DNA of 48,497 nucleotides, taken from contig CAJQPO010000083.1 in assembly GCA_905480225.1 (NCBI GenBank), forward strand, positions 1 to 48,497, written 5' to 3'. The notes under the pieces are model-generated. The model had not been told where the DNA came from. It saw only the letters and a list, made by a program, of their open reading frames with translations, and made no database searches. Of this stretch, positions 9,379-18,591 are shown in pieces (within the stretch, counting starts at the first letter, position 1; each line of letters begins with the position of its first letter). The stretch comes from an uncultured Flavobacteriales bacterium. GTDB lineage: Bacteria; Bacteroidota; Bacteroidia; Flavobacteriales_D; Parvicellaceae. A program made the translations under genes and the position numbers.

Positions 9379-9896
9379 TTTCAGGCAAATACAGAAGCAG
9401 AAGAATAACAGCTCCTAAAGGAATTAAAGCAAGGCCAACTACTGATTTTGCAAAAGAAAGTCTCTTTAATATTCTTGGTAATTGGTTCGAAATGAATGAA
9501 ATAAAAGTATTGGATCTGTTTTCTGGCACAGGAAATATTTCATTTGAATTTGGTTCCAGGGGAGCCACTAACATTGTTTCCGTTGACATTTCTAACTTAA
9601 GTTGCCGTTTCATATCAGAAAAGGCATCTGAAATGACTATGCCAATACAAGTACTAAAAGCCGATGTATTCCGATTTATTCCAGGTCATTATGGAAAATA
9701 CGATGTGATTTTTGCAGATCCACCTTATAAGCACGAACAGATAGGAAGCCTACCCTCATTAATTTTAAAACAAGACTTGTTGAAACCTAATGGAGTATTA
9801 GTCGTTGAGCATGATAAGGAAGTCAATTTTGAAAGTGAGGAACGATTTTTGGAATGCAGACAGTACGGAAGGGTTAATTTCTCATTCTTTGAATAA
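9369..9896 (+). CDS. rsmD: 16S rRNA (guanine966-N2)-methyltransferase RsmD
   Basis: This enzyme methylates N2 of G966 in 16S rRNA during small-subunit assembly, using S-adenosylmethionine. The family N-terminus MRIISGKYRSRRI is present, with the SAM-binding loop LDLFSGTGN (48-56) and the catalytic DPPY (117-120). At 175 residues it is the usual length. The start is a GTG at 9369 inside the end of the DUF3822 gene; no other start keeps the conserved N-terminus. coaD follows after 6 bases, the common rsmD-coaD pair. Confidence 0.93.
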   Translation: MRIISGKYRSRRITAPKGIKARPTTDFAKESLFNILGNWFEMNEIKVLDLFSGTGNISFEFGSRGATNIVSVDISNLSCRFISEKASEMTMPIQVLKADVFRFIPGHYGKYDVIFADPPYKHEQIGSLPSLILKQDLLKPNGVLVVEHDKEVNFESEERFLECRQYGRVNFSFFE

Positions 9897-9902
9897 AATA
9901 TT

Positions 9903-10361
9903 ATGGAACGAATTGCAGTTTTTCCTGGTTCATTTGACCCAATTACAAAAGGGCACGAAGACCTTATTTTACGTGCTTCTCGTCTATTTGATAAAGTAAT
10001 TGTGGCCATTGGCGTCAATTCGTCTAAAAAATCACATTTTTCTTCTTCGGAAAGAATGAAGCATGTGGAACAAACATTTGTAACCAATCCGCATATTTCA
10101 GTTGATACTTTTGAAGGTCTCACAACAGATTATTGCAGAAAAATGAAAGCACACTTTATCTTAAGAGGATTACGAAACACATTAGACTTTGAATATGAAA
10201 AGTCAATTGCGCAATTAAATAGCCAATTAGCGCCAGAAATCGAAACCCTATTTTTAACCACGTCAGCTGAATTTGCGGGCCTAAGCTCAACCATCGTTAG
10301 AGAGATCATTATTAACGGCGGTGACCCATCTATGTTCTTACCAGATAATGTACAGATTTAA
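9903..10361 (+). CDS. coaD: Phosphopantetheine adenylyltransferase
   Basis: CoaD converts 4'-phosphopantetheine and ATP to dephospho-CoA, the penultimate step of CoA synthesis in the cytoplasm. The nucleotidyltransferase signature is visible: FPGSFDPITKGHEDLI, with the T/HxGH motif at 15-18, and the C-terminal GLSSTIVRE motif. At 152 residues it is normal for the family. Its stop shares one base with the start of the thioredoxin-like gene (TAATG), so the two are probably cotranscribed. Confidence 0.95.
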   Translation: MERIAVFPGSFDPITKGHEDLILRASRLFDKVIVAIGVNSSKKSHFSSSERMKHVEQTFVTNPHISVDTFEGLTTDYCRKMKAHFILRGLRNTLDFEYEKSIAQLNSQLAPEIETLFLTTSAEFAGLSSTIVREIIINGGDPSMFLPDNVQI

Positions 10362-11851
10362 TGAGGTTTTCATTAATCATATTATTGTGCTGCGTCGCAC
10401 AGCTCTCCATTCATTCAAAAAATATTACCGTTCACGGAAGAGCACCAGGCTTTGTAGGTAAACACGTTTATTTAAATAAGTACTCCGATTACTTATCACA
10501 AGCCTATGAAAAGCTAGACAACGCAATCATTGATGAAAATGGAAATTTTCAATTTAATTCTGAAATTGGGGAAATCACAGAAACATTTATACAGATTCAA
10601 GATAAATCTGCAACCTTATTCTTAGATCCGAAAACCAGCGATTATTTCATTTATTTTCCTTCTGAAGATCAATACGACTATTACAATGGCAAAACGGCAC
10701 AGCTAATCTTGGATAGTCTCAGTAATAATGACATCAATACCCTAATAATTGACTATGAATCACGACTCAATCATTTTCTACATGTTGGCCCTGAGGAAAA
10801 TAACGATGATTCTACATGGAACTTAGCCAAGATTATTTTATCACCTGAAGGTCTGCAAGTAATCGATCAGTTTAGAATGAGTTGCGAAAAAGAGTATACT
10901 GACATTTCTGACACTTTTTTCAAAAACTACATCACCTATTCTATTGCTGGATATAAGCAATATGCTGGTGGCATCGAAAATCTAAAAAGCAATAAATTAA
11001 GTTTATTCAATAAATATATCAAGAATAAACCCATTTTATATAACAATGGGAACTACATGTACTTTCTATTTGATTTTTTTGAAAACCCATTTAACATGAT
11101 GGGACGGTCTAGTTTTGTTGCTTCTGAATTTATTGTTAATGATTTTGGAAGCTACACGAAGCTTTTAGCGCTTTTACAATTAGAGTATTATTACGAAAAC
11201 CCTCAATTGGCAGAATTGATAATGATTAAAGGAATAATGGAAGAATATCATTCTGGCAGGTATTCAAAACGCAATTTGACCCACATTCTAGATAGCACTG
11301 TCCTTGTTACACCGTTTGCCGAGAACAAATTACTCGCACAAAACTTGAAACATGTGTTAACTCGGCTTGAAAAAGGTTATGCTGCTCCTGAATTTAATTT
11401 AATCACCACCGAATTCGACACAATTTCTTTAGAAACATTCAAACAAAAATACATCTATCTCGACTTCTTTCATACCCAAAGTACTCCTGCGCTAGCAGAA
11501 AAACTACTTGTTCCGGAGCTAAAAGAAAAATATGGAAAATACATCGAATTCGTTTCTATTTGTTTAAACGAAAACGCAGAAGATTTAACCCATTTCTTAG
11601 CTCAGAATCCTAACTATGATTGGCATTTTGCCCATTTTAACGGTGACATCGCACTGTTAGAAAACTATAAGGTGAGGTCCCTACCTAGCTACTTCCTTAT
11701 TGGACCTCAAGGTGAAATGGTTGACGCCAACGCGCTCCGTCCTGCTCCTTTGAGCCCAGGTGCTGAATACACGACCATCGATAGAACATTTTGGGCAATA
11801 AAGAAAAAATTTGAACCAGAGAACAAATTTAATATCGGAATCAAAAATTAG
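10361..11851 (+). CDS. Exported DUF4369/thioredoxin-like protein lacking the CXXC motif
   Basis: A signal peptide ends near IHSK. The next 80 residues (VHGRAPGFVGKHVYLNKYSD, then IIDENGNFQF) look like the DUF4369 beta domain that precedes TlpA/AhpC-type thioredoxin domains in Bacteroidota. The C-terminal 150 residues have the TlpA layout: APEFNL, a strand with LDFF, and the cis-proline loop with SLPSYFLIGPQG. The redox site, normally W-C-x-x-C, reads F-H-T-Q-S-T at about 369-375 and contains no cysteine. It cannot act as a standard thiol oxidoreductase and may be structural or binding. It is 496 residues long and ends in a 4-base convergent overlap with the Nudix gene. Confidence 0.8.
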   Translation: MRFSLIILLCCVAQLSIHSKNITVHGRAPGFVGKHVYLNKYSDYLSQAYEKLDNAIIDENGNFQFNSEIGEITETFIQIQDKSATLFLDPKTSDYFIYFPSEDQYDYYNGKTAQLILDSLSNNDINTLIIDYESRLNHFLHVGPEENNDDSTWNLAKIILSPEGLQVIDQFRMSCEKEYTDISDTFFKNYITYSIAGYKQYAGGIENLKSNKLSLFNKYIKNKPILYNNGNYMYFLFDFFENPFNMMGRSSFVASEFIVNDFGSYTKLLALLQLEYYYENPQLAELIMIKGIMEEYHSGRYSKRNLTHILDSTVLVTPFAENKLLAQNLKHVLTRLEKGYAAPEFNLITTEFDTISLETFKQKYIYLDFFHTQSTPALAEKLLVPELKEKYGKYIEFVSICLNENAEDLTHFLAQNPNYDWHFAHFNGDIALLENYKVRSLPSYFLIGPQGEMVDANALRPAPLSPGAEYTTIDRTFWAIKKKFEPENKFNIGIKN

Positions 11852-12435
11852 CTAGACTGATCAAGTACATCCTGAATGGAACCGTACGTATTTTCTAAAA
11901 CCACATTCCATTGTTTAGCTGGAATCCACTCAACTTTCGTAATGCCTTCTTCTATTTGTGGGGCTAGCTCCTCAATCCCTTTGTATTCCATTGCGTACCA
12001 ATAGGTTCTTTTTAGTATCCATTTACCCGCCTCGAAGTAAGTGTGAAAAGTATCGATTAAATGATGTAATAGCGCAGGTCGAATTCCGCATTCCTCCTCT
12101 ACTTCTCTAATTGCAGCATCTTGTTCAGTTTCGCCCAATTCAATTTTACCCTTTGGCAAATCCCATTTATTATGTCTGTAAATAAAAAGAAAATCAGCTC
12201 CACGCTGAACGAGACCTCCAGCGGCTTTAACAAGGCAAAACATCGCACAGAAATGATTCCAATCCTGCTCATTACCTAAAACAATGGTGACCATATTGTG
12301 CTCGTGAAAATCAAATAAATCCTCTAAATCGATTTCCTCATCGAATTCTATTACCCCAGAACCAGTCGCTACAGTAATCTCCTCAAGATTTTGAAGAAAA
12401 AAAAGAGGCTTATCGTTTATAAAAACTTTATACAT
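11848..12435 (-). CDS. Nudix hydrolase
   Basis: The Nudix box is perfect: G96-x5-E-x7-REVEEECGI (ending at residue 118), with all metal-binding glutamates. Such enzymes cleave nucleoside diphosphates linked to another group; the substrate is not evident. An N-terminal extension of about 65 residues precedes the Nudix fold (total 195 aa). The ATG at 12435 is embedded in the divergent pyrE promoter box. Its own likely promoter lies inside the pyrE coding region at 12469-12499. Confidence 0.9.
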   Translation of the reverse strand: MYKVFINDKPLFFLQNLEEITVATGSGVIEFDEEIDLEDLFDFHEHNMVTIVLGNEQDWNHFCAMFCLVKAAGGLVQRGADFLFIYRHNKWDLPKGKIELGETEQDAAIREVEEECGIRPALLHHLIDTFHTYFEAGKWILKRTYWYAMEYKGIEELAPQIEEGITKVEWIPAKQWNVVLENTYGSIQDVLDQSS

Positions 12436-12438
12436 TTG
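12431..12438 (+). promoter_or_regulatory. -7 box of pyrE, overlapping the Nudix start codon
   Basis: TACATTTG is a perfect TAnnTTTG match ending 5 bases before the pyrE ATG at 12444. It covers the start codon of the divergent Nudix gene (12433-12435). No TTG sits at the expected -33 distance. Confidence 0.5.
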
Positions 12439-12443
12439 CGGCT

Positions 12444-13085
12444 ATGATTTTCAGACCCGAAACAGCGTCAAAAGTAGCAGAATTTTTGCTTCAAATCAAG
12501 GCGATCAAACTTCAACCCAATTCACCATTCACTTGGGCATCAGGAATTAAATCTCCGATTTACTGTGATAACCGAATAATTTTATCCTATCCAACCATTA
12601 GAACATTCATTAGACAAGAACTCTGTAATGCTATTCAGCAGCAATATGGTTCTAAAGCTTTAATAGCAGGCGTTGCTACTGGAGGAATTGCCCACGGCGC
12701 ACTTGTAGCCCAAGAAATGGGGGCAGGATTTGCGTATGTGCGTTCAGCTAGTAAAGGACACGGGTTACAAAACAAAGTGGAAGGCGTTGTAGAAGAAGGG
12801 CAAGATGTAGTTGTAATAGAAGATTTAATTTCTACGGGTAAAAGCAGCCTGGATGCAGTTGCTGCACTCAGATTAAGAAGAGCCAATGTAAAGGGAATGC
12901 TCGCTATCTTTAGCTATGGGTTTGACGAAGCATATCAACGTTTTCAAAAAGAAAATTGTCCCATAACTGTTTTATGTGACTATGATCATCTACTAAAAGT
13001 TGCACTAAAAACGAAATACATTAACGAAAAAGAATTGGCTTCTCTTCAGCAATGGAGAAAAGACCCAAAAGGTTGGAACATCTGA
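12444..13085 (+). CDS. pyrE: Orotate phosphoribosyltransferase
   Basis: PyrE joins orotate to PRPP to make OMP in de novo pyrimidine synthesis. The family is recognised from SPFTWASGIKSPIYCDNR near the N-terminus and the PRPP-binding motif VVVIEDLISTGKSS (about 119-132). At 213 residues it is normal length. It is followed after one base by the SRPBCC gene, so the two are likely one transcript. The promoter box directly abuts the ATG, suggesting little or no 5' leader and hence no room for a leader-based attenuator. Confidence 0.95.
   Translation: MIFRPETASKVAEFLLQIKAIKLQPNSPFTWASGIKSPIYCDNRIILSYPTIRTFIRQELCNAIQQQYGSKALIAGVATGGIAHGALVAQEMGAGFAYVRSASKGHGLQNKVEGVVEEGQDVVVIEDLISTGKSSLDAVAALRLRRANVKGMLAIFSYGFDEAYQRFQKENCPITVLCDYDHLLKVALKTKYINEKELASLQQWRKDPKGWNI
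12469..12499 (-). promoter_or_regulatory. Nudix gene promoter inside the pyrE coding region
   Basis: On the minus strand TTG (12497-12499) is followed after 20 bases by TACTTTTG (12469-12476), a full Bacteroidota-type promoter. It predicts a start near 12462 and a leader of about 27 bases before the Nudix ATG. It lies within the first codons of pyrE. Confidence 0.5.
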
Positions 13086-13086
13086 A

Positions 13087-13497
13087 ATGACAGAAATTAC
13101 TAGCAACAAAGCCCAGGTTAAAGCGCCTATTAATGAGGTTTTCATTTTCCTAACAGATATGAATAATTACGAATTACTTTTGCCGAAAGATAACATTTCG
13201 CAATTCCAGGCAAGTGATGATTCATTTTCTTGTAAAATTGAGAATACTTATACCATCTCTCTTAAAAACAATGGAACCAAAAGCAACACGGATATTTCCT
13301 TGATTTCTAATAACGACTCTCCATTGCGATTTACACTAGATGTCAAACTTGAAGAGACCGATATTAATTCAACTTCTGTGCAGTTATTTTGCCATGCGGA
13401 CCTCAATCCATTTCTTAAAATGATGGCCATCAAGCCGTTGCAAAATTTGTTCAATTACATGGCCAATCGATTGGAAAAAGTATTTCCTGGTAATTAA
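13087..13497 (+). CDS. SRPBCC (START-like) family protein
   Basis: The 136-residue protein begins TEITSNKAQVKAPINEVFIFLTDMNNYELLLP, the typical first strand and helix of the SRPBCC hydrophobic-ligand-binding fold. It ends in the long C-terminal helix (LQNLFNYMANRLEKVF) that closes the cavity. The ligand is unknown. It starts one base after pyrE, a neighbourhood seen in other Bacteroidota. Its end overlaps the convergent birA stop by 4 bases. Confidence 0.78.
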   Translation: MTEITSNKAQVKAPINEVFIFLTDMNNYELLLPKDNISQFQASDDSFSCKIENTYTISLKNNGTKSNTDISLISNNDSPLRFTLDVKLEETDINSTSVQLFCHADLNPFLKMMAIKPLQNLFNYMANRLEKVFPGN

Positions 13498-14240
13498 ATG
13501 AATTTTACTTCCTTAAAGTAAAAAGTGTATTCAGTTCCTTCAGAAAAAATTATTAGGGCCCCGGTGGGTTTAATATCGGTAATTACTCCCTTAATTTGCT
13601 CACCAGATTGAACTACTTCATACCAATGTTCCTGCTTGTATTGAAATAACAATGACATGTATTGCTTTTTAAGATCATCTGTATTTCCTGATTTCAACTG
13701 AAGATAGTACTTTTCTAGTTGCTTATTTAAGGTCAATTGTACAGAATCAAGGTCTATATTAGTTTTTAAAAGTGTCTTAATCGAAGTCGCGTTTACATCA
13801 GACATAAAGTCAGTCTGATTGACATTAAATCCAACACCTATAATTGAATGTGAAAATCGATTTTTTTGAACGCTATTCTCAATCAGAATGCCTGCAATTT
13901 TAATGGATTCCACTAAAATATCGTTCGGCCATTTTACGACTGATTTTATTCCAAACTCTTTCAATGTTTTTATTACCGCAAGCGATGTAATTATCGAAAG
14001 ATAGAATTGATCTTCTATTTTGAGAAAAGTTGGTTTTAAAATGTAGGAACAAGTCAAATTCAGTTTTGGGTGTGAAAACCATGAATTTCCTGACTGACCC
14101 TTGCCATTTGTCTGATGTTCTGCCATAATTACAGTCCCATCAAGCACATTTGTCCTCTTAATCAAATTGGCAGCAAAATTGTTCGTAGAATCTACAGTAA
14201 GTAATTCTATTTTGTTTTGACCGATGAACAAAGTTGACAT
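13494..14240 (-). CDS. birA: Biotin--[acetyl-CoA-carboxylase] ligase
   Basis: This enzyme activates biotin with ATP and attaches it to the carrier lysine of biotin-dependent carboxylases. The biotinyl-AMP loop is GKGQSGNSWFS (from residue 46) and the catalytic lysine motif KWPNDI lies at 103-108. At 248 residues it lacks the N-terminal winged helix of the bifunctional E. coli repressor, so it should be an enzyme only. A near-consensus box, TACTTTTA (minus, 14261-14268), lies 20 bases upstream of the ATG. Confidence 0.93.
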   Translation of the reverse strand: MSTLFIGQNKIELLTVDSTNNFAANLIKRTNVLDGTVIMAEHQTNGKGQSGNSWFSHPKLNLTCSYILKPTFLKIEDQFYLSIITSLAVIKTLKEFGIKSVVKWPNDILVESIKIAGILIENSVQKNRFSHSIIGVGFNVNQTDFMSDVNATSIKTLLKTNIDLDSVQLTLNKQLEKYYLQLKSGNTDDLKKQYMSLLFQYKQEHWYEVVQSGEQIKGVITDIKPTGALIIFSEGTEYTFYFKEVKFI

Positions 14241-14289
14241 TGCATTTTTTTAACCTAGTATAAAAGTAGATTTAATTTGACAAAATGAG

Positions 14290-14297
14290 TAATTTTG
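14290..14297 (+). promoter_or_regulatory. -7 box of the rsfS-ftsH-cdsA-psd operon
   Basis: TAATTTTG matches TAnnTTTG fully, 22 bases upstream of the rsfS ATG. No TTG is found 19-20 bases before it. It is the only strong box ahead of this five-gene run. Confidence 0.45.
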
Positions 14298-14319
14298 CAA
14301 ATTAGTATCGTAAAATTAA

Positions 14320-14700
14320 ATGAGTAACAAAATAAAGACTTTATCTCCATCAAAAATTCTAGCAGAAACCATTGTGAAAGGAATGCAAGAATTAAAGGGA
14401 ATTGAAATAAAAGTCCTTGATCTATCCAATATTTCTGGCGCGGTTTGTCAGTACTTTGTGATTTGTCATGGTGAATCTGATACACAAGTAATGGCAATAG
14501 CCAGAGCAATTGAAAAAGAAACACTGAAGCAAATCAAAGAAAAGCCTTGGCATACAGAAGGAGAGGGAAATGCCCAATGGATTTTAATGGATTATGTCGA
14601 CGTAGTTGCTCACGTTTTCTATAAAGAAGCGCGTGAATTTTACAATTTAGAAGGGCTATGGGCTGATGCTCCAATAGAAAATATAGAGTTCCAGCTTTAA
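14320..14700 (+). CDS. rsfS: Ribosome silencing factor RsfS
   Basis: RsfS binds uL14 on the large subunit and blocks subunit joining when nutrients are scarce. The 126-residue protein shows the family segments: IKVLDLSN near residue 30, CQYFVICHGES, and the C-terminal WHTEG...WILMDYVDVVAHVF with the conserved Y-x-D-V-x-H-x-F. It heads an operon with ftsH starting 11 bases downstream, a standard Bacteroidota arrangement. Confidence 0.93.
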   Translation: MSNKIKTLSPSKILAETIVKGMQELKGIEIKVLDLSNISGAVCQYFVICHGESDTQVMAIARAIEKETLKQIKEKPWHTEGEGNAQWILMDYVDVVAHVFYKEAREFYNLEGLWADAPIENIEFQL

Positions 14701-14711
14701 GAAATTAAATT

Positions 14712-16811
14712 ATGACAGATAAAAAGAAAGTGCCAGGAAAAAAACCAGTTTTTAACTTTTACTGGATTTACATCGTAATCATTGTTTTACTAATTCTAAT
14801 GGCCCTATTCAGATGGGAAGGTGGAATTAGCAAAACGACCTATCCAGAGTTTCAAGCAGAAATGTTAACTAATGGCCATGTTGAAAAGGTAATGGTAATC
14901 AACAAGTCCTATGCTCAAGTTAGCATCAAAAAAGAGTTTCATACAGATCCACTTCATGAGAAGAAGATCAATAAGTCTTTTGCAGGTGGCTTAAATAATG
15001 GTCCACACTATGTATTTCAAATTCCTAATAATGAAGCTTTTTCTGATAGCTTACAAGTTTGGCAACAAAATTATGGAATAACCTATGATTATACGACTGA
15101 GGACAACTGGGGAAGAGAAATGTTGTCTTGGGTTCTTTTCTTTGGTTTGATGATTGGAGTTTGGATTTTTATCATGAGACGAGTCTCTGGTGGAGGCGGC
15201 CCTGGTGGTCAAATCTTCAATATAGGAAAGTCAAAAGCGCAGCTATTTGATAAAAGTAAAGGAACCAATGTAACTTTTAACGATGTCGCTGGATTAGAAG
15301 GTGCAAAGGAAGAAGTGCAAGAAATTGTTGACTTCCTCAAGAATCCGACCAAATACACAGCGCTGGGAGCAAAAATTCCAAAAGGTGCATTACTGGTAGG
15401 ACCTCCAGGAACAGGAAAGACTCTTTTGGCAAAGGCCGTAGCAGGTGAGGCAAAAGTTCCCTTCTTTTCTTTGTCTGGTTCTGACTTTGTTGAAATGTTC
15501 GTCGGTGTTGGGGCATCAAGAGTAAGAGATTTATTCAAGCAGGCAAAAGAAAAAGCACCAGCAATTATTTTTATTGACGAAATTGATGCCATCGGACGCG
15601 CCAGAGGCAAAAGTCCTAATATGGGTTCTAATGATGAACGAGAAAATACCTTAAATCAACTGTTAACAGAAATGGATGGTTTTGGAACAAATAGTGGTGT
15701 AATCATCTTGGCTGCAACCAACAGAGCAGACATTCTGGATAAAGCCCTAATGAGAGCCGGGCGTTTTGACCGTCAGATTTATGTAGATATGCCAGATTTA
15801 AATGAACGAAAAGAAATATTCGAAGTTCATCTAAAGCCCTTAAAACTTGCCGATGACTTAGACAGAGACTTTTTAGCCAAACAAACACCTGGATTCTCAG
15901 GTGCAGACATTGCCAATATTTGTAATGAAGCAGCCTTAATTGCAGCAAGAAAAAATAAAAAATCTGTCGAAAAACAAGATTTTCTGGATGCAGTAGATAG
16001 AATTATTGGTGGACTAGAAAAGAAAAATAAAATTATCAGTCCAGAAGAAAAAAAGGCCATCGCTTATCACGAAGCCGGTCACGCTACTGTAAGTTGGTTA
16101 TTAGAACATGCTAATCCATTAGTTAAAGTAACTATAGTACCGCGTGGTCAAAGCCTTGGTGCTGCTTGGTATTTGCCGGAGGAAAGACAAATTACTAGAA
16201 CAGCCCAAATGCTTGATGAAATGTGTTCTTTGTTAGGAGGAAGAGCAGCTGAAGAGGTCATCTTCAACCAAATTTCTACAGGAGCCTTAAGTGACTTAGA
16301 GCGAACTACAAAAATGGCACAGGCAATGGTAACCATTTATGGTTTAAACAATAAACTTGGAAACGTAAGCTATTACGACTCCTCCGGTCAACAAGGCTTT
16401 TTCATGGATAAACCTTATAGTGATGATACGGCAAAAATAATTGACGAAGAAATCAGTGTTCTCATTGAAGGTCAATATGAAAGAGCTAAAACTTTGCTTC
16501 AGGACAATAAGGATAAATTAGATCAACTGGCACAAAAATTACTTGAAAAAGAAGTGATTTTCAGAGATGATTTGGAGCTGATTTTCGGAAAAAGGCCCTT
16601 CGACAAAGATTCTTCAGTTGATGATGATGCATCATCAATTTCCAAAGAAATGAAGAGCAATGAAGAGCAAGCAGGAACCATTGACAGTGCTGATTCCAAT
16701 GCTGAAAAGACTGAAAATAAAGTTCCCGTTCAAGAAGAAACGACTACTAACAATGATGATACAGACGATAAAGAAGAAACTCCCGAACAGGAGGCGGAAA
16801 ATATCGAATGA
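14712..16811 (+). CDS. ftsH: ATP-dependent zinc metalloprotease FtsH
   Basis: FtsH is a membrane-anchored AAA protease that degrades misfolded membrane proteins and regulatory substrates. Two membrane helices (about 15-35 and 138-155) flank a periplasmic domain. The AAA domain has Walker A GPPGTGKT (about 230-237), Walker B IFIDEIDA and the SRH region with [20 protein letters not shown]. The zinc site HEAGH is at 453-457. The last 65 residues form an acidic, low-complexity tail rich in Glu, Asp and Thr. At 699 residues it is slightly longer than the E. coli protein. Its TGA overlaps the next ATG (ATGA). Confidence 0.97.
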   Translation: MTDKKKVPGKKPVFNFYWIYIVIIVLLILMALFRWEGGISKTTYPEFQAEMLTNGHVEKVMVINKSYAQVSIKKEFHTDPLHEKKINKSFAGGLNNGPHYVFQIPNNEAFSDSLQVWQQNYGITYDYTTEDNWGREMLSWVLFFGLMIGVWIFIMRRVSGGGGPGGQIFNIGKSKAQLFDKSKGTNVTFNDVAGLEGAKEEVQEIVDFLKNPTKYTALGAKIPKGALLVGPPGTGKTLLAKAVAGEAKVPFFSLSGSDFVEMFVGVGASRVRDLFKQAKEKAPAIIFIDEIDAIGRARGKSPNMGSNDERENTLNQLLTEMDGFGTNSGVIILAATNRADILDKALMRAGRFDRQIYVDMPDLNERKEIFEVHLKPLKLADDLDRDFLAKQTPGFSGADIANICNEAALIAARKNKKSVEKQDFLDAVDRIIGGLEKKNKIISPEEKKAIAYHEAGHATVSWLLEHANPLVKVTIVPRGQSLGAAWYLPEERQITRTAQMLDEMCSLLGGRAAEEVIFNQISTGALSDLERTTKMAQAMVTIYGLNNKLGNVSYYDSSGQQGFFMDKPYSDDTAKIIDEEISVLIEGQYERAKTLLQDNKDKLDQLAQKLLEKEVIFRDDLELIFGKRPFDKDSSVDDDASSISKEMKSNEEQAGTIDSADSNAEKTENKVPVQEETTTNNDDTDDKEETPEQEAENIE

Positions 16812-17014
16812 ATGACAATTGGACACTCGTTTTTGAATCTAGTTTTGAGCACATCTGCCAAACGTTAAAAAGTATGCTTGAGCAAAACGGAATTGAAACC
16901 ATTGTGTTAAATAAAAAAGATTCAATGGTGCAATCCATTGGTACCATTGAATTATATGTCCAGAAAGACGATGTAATTTTAACCAAACGCTTGATTGAAA
17001 GTTCAGCAATTTGA
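16808..17014 (+). CDS. DUF2007 domain protein
   Basis: The 68-residue protein (WTLVFESSFEHICQTLKSML, then IELYVQKDDVILTKRLIE) fits the small ferredoxin-like DUF2007 fold, related to PII-like signalling domains. No role is established. It sits between ftsH and cdsA, overlapping both by 4 bases, so it is translationally coupled in the same operon. This position is typical for the family in Bacteroidota. Confidence 0.8.
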   Translation: MNDNWTLVFESSFEHICQTLKSMLEQNGIETIVLNKKDSMVQSIGTIELYVQKDDVILTKRLIESSAI

Positions 17015-17856
17015 AGGAAATACTTACTAGAACTGCCACAGGACTTCTTTTCGTAGGAGTTGTTATCTCGAGCATCGTTTGGAGCCAGTATTCTGTTGCC
17101 GTTTTATTTCTTTTGGTCAGCATTTTAGCGCTCTACGAATTTTATAAATTAATGAATAAGGCCTCATTTACGCCTCACAAAACAATCGGTTTTATCTGTG
17201 GTGCTACCATATATATACTCATTGCTTTACACAGTTTCAACTGGCTCCCTTTGCATACACTATCCATTATATTCCCATTACTTGTTGGAATAGTCATTGT
17301 GGAACTTTTCAGAAAACAAAAATCGCCAATTTCGAACATTGCCTTCACTGTTCTTTCAATGATTTATATTGTAATGCCTCTTGCATCCTTGAATTACTTC
17401 GCCTATTACAATCCTTTTAATGATGAAGTTCATCTATACAAAAACGAGTACAGCTTATTGCTCGGCTTTTTCATTATTGTATGGAGTAATGATACTGGGG
17501 CTTATTTGTTTGGTAGATTATTTGGAAAAAGAAAGCTGTTTAAACGTATTTCGCCGAACAAAACATGGGAAGGGTTTATTGGAGGTGCTTTCGTTGCTGT
17601 TGGTAGTGCAATATTATTTGCTAATTCGACCGATAGCTCCATGTTTCATTGGTCCATTATTGCAAGTCTAATCGTAATTTTTGGAACTTTAGGGGACTTA
17701 ACTGAATCCCAAATAAAAAGAAGTATTGGCGTTAAAGATGCAAGCAATTTTTTACCTGGACACGGTGGAATTTTAGATCGCTTTGATGGTGTGCTATATG
17801 CTGCCCCATTCGTTCTTACTTATTTTCTTATTATTAAAGCTGAATCTTTAATTTAA
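17011..17856 (+). CDS. cdsA: Phosphatidate cytidylyltransferase
   Basis: CdsA makes CDP-diacylglycerol from phosphatidate and CTP in the inner membrane, the branch point for bacterial phospholipids. The C-terminal signature is intact: SQIKRSIGVKDASNFLPGHG followed by GILDRFDG. About seven to eight membrane helices fit 281 residues. The start is a TTG at 17011 overlapping the DUF2007 stop. It is the most plausible start, because the first membrane segment begins 7 codons later. Confidence 0.93.
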   Translation: MKEILTRTATGLLFVGVVISSIVWSQYSVAVLFLLVSILALYEFYKLMNKASFTPHKTIGFICGATIYILIALHSFNWLPLHTLSIIFPLLVGIVIVELFRKQKSPISNIAFTVLSMIYIVMPLASLNYFAYYNPFNDEVHLYKNEYSLLLGFFIIVWSNDTGAYLFGRLFGKRKLFKRISPNKTWEGFIGGAFVAVGSAILFANSTDSSMFHWSIIASLIVIFGTLGDLTESQIKRSIGVKDASNFLPGHGGILDRFDGVLYAAPFVLTYFLIIKAESLI

Positions 17857-17862
17857 GCAGCT

Positions 17863-18519
17863 GTGAAAATTCACAAAGAAGGATATACTATAATTTTAGT
17901 GACATTTCTGGCATTAGTCTGCCTAAATACATTGGTCTTTTTTCTATCCAGTGGTTGGTTGTTTATTTTCTATTCAATAAGTGCCATTTCCTTTGTCTTC
18001 TTCTTTTTAATTGTCCAGTTCTTCAGAATTCCGAAAAGAAGTCCAATTATAGATGGGAATAAAATTATAGCTCCTTCGGACGGAAAAATAGTAGTCATTG
18101 AGGAAATTATTGAACAAGAATATTTTAATGACAAAAGAATACAGCTTTCTATTTTTATGTCACCCTTGAATGTACATGCACAGTGGTACCCCATTAATGG
18201 AATAGTTAATTACTTTAAATACCATCCCGGAAAGTACTTGGTCGCATGGCATCCAAAATCGTCAACAGAAAATGAAAGAAGTACAATCGTCATTAAAAAG
18301 GATGCTGGACAAGAAGTTATGTTTCGACAGATTGCAGGTGCCGTTGCCAGGAGAATTATTTGTTATGCAAAAGAAGGTGATCAAGCACATCAAGGAGAAA
18401 ATTGCGGTTTTATTAAGTTTGGATCTCGAATTGACGTCATTCTTCCACTAGATGCAAAAATACTGGTTGATCTGGACACAAAAACCGTCGGTTCAGAGAC
18501 AGTTCTTGCAGAATTTTAA
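17863..18519 (+). CDS. psd: Phosphatidylserine decarboxylase, short type
   Basis: Psd decarboxylates phosphatidylserine to phosphatidylethanolamine. It is a self-cleaving proenzyme whose serine becomes the pyruvoyl group. The cleavage site appears as IKFGSRIDVILP near residue 188 (Gly-Ser), and two N-terminal membrane helices precede the ASDG-like motif APSDGKIVV. At 218 residues it belongs to the short form found in Bacteroidota. The start is GTG at 17863, 6 bases after cdsA, so successive steps of phospholipid synthesis are encoded side by side. pssA is not in the window. Confidence 0.92.
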   Translation: MKIHKEGYTIILVTFLALVCLNTLVFFLSSGWLFIFYSISAISFVFFFLIVQFFRIPKRSPIIDGNKIIAPSDGKIVVIEEIIEQEYFNDKRIQLSIFMSPLNVHAQWYPINGIVNYFKYHPGKYLVAWHPKSSTENERSTIVIKKDAGQEVMFRQIAGAVARRIICYAKEGDQAHQGENCGFIKFGSRIDVILPLDAKILVDLDTKTVGSETVLAEF

Positions 18520-18591
18520 CAGATCAAGTGTAATTCCGCCAATTTATTCTTAAATTATGCATCCATAAAGACATTTATTAAATCAAATCAT

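Noticed and set aside
9725-10123. 132-residue minus-strand frame across rsmD and coaD
   Set aside because: It spans the boundary of two well-supported genes on the other strand and resembles no protein.
15209-15610. 133-residue minus-strand frame opposite ftsH
   Set aside because: It lies entirely within the highly conserved AAA domain of ftsH and has no promoter or motif of its own.
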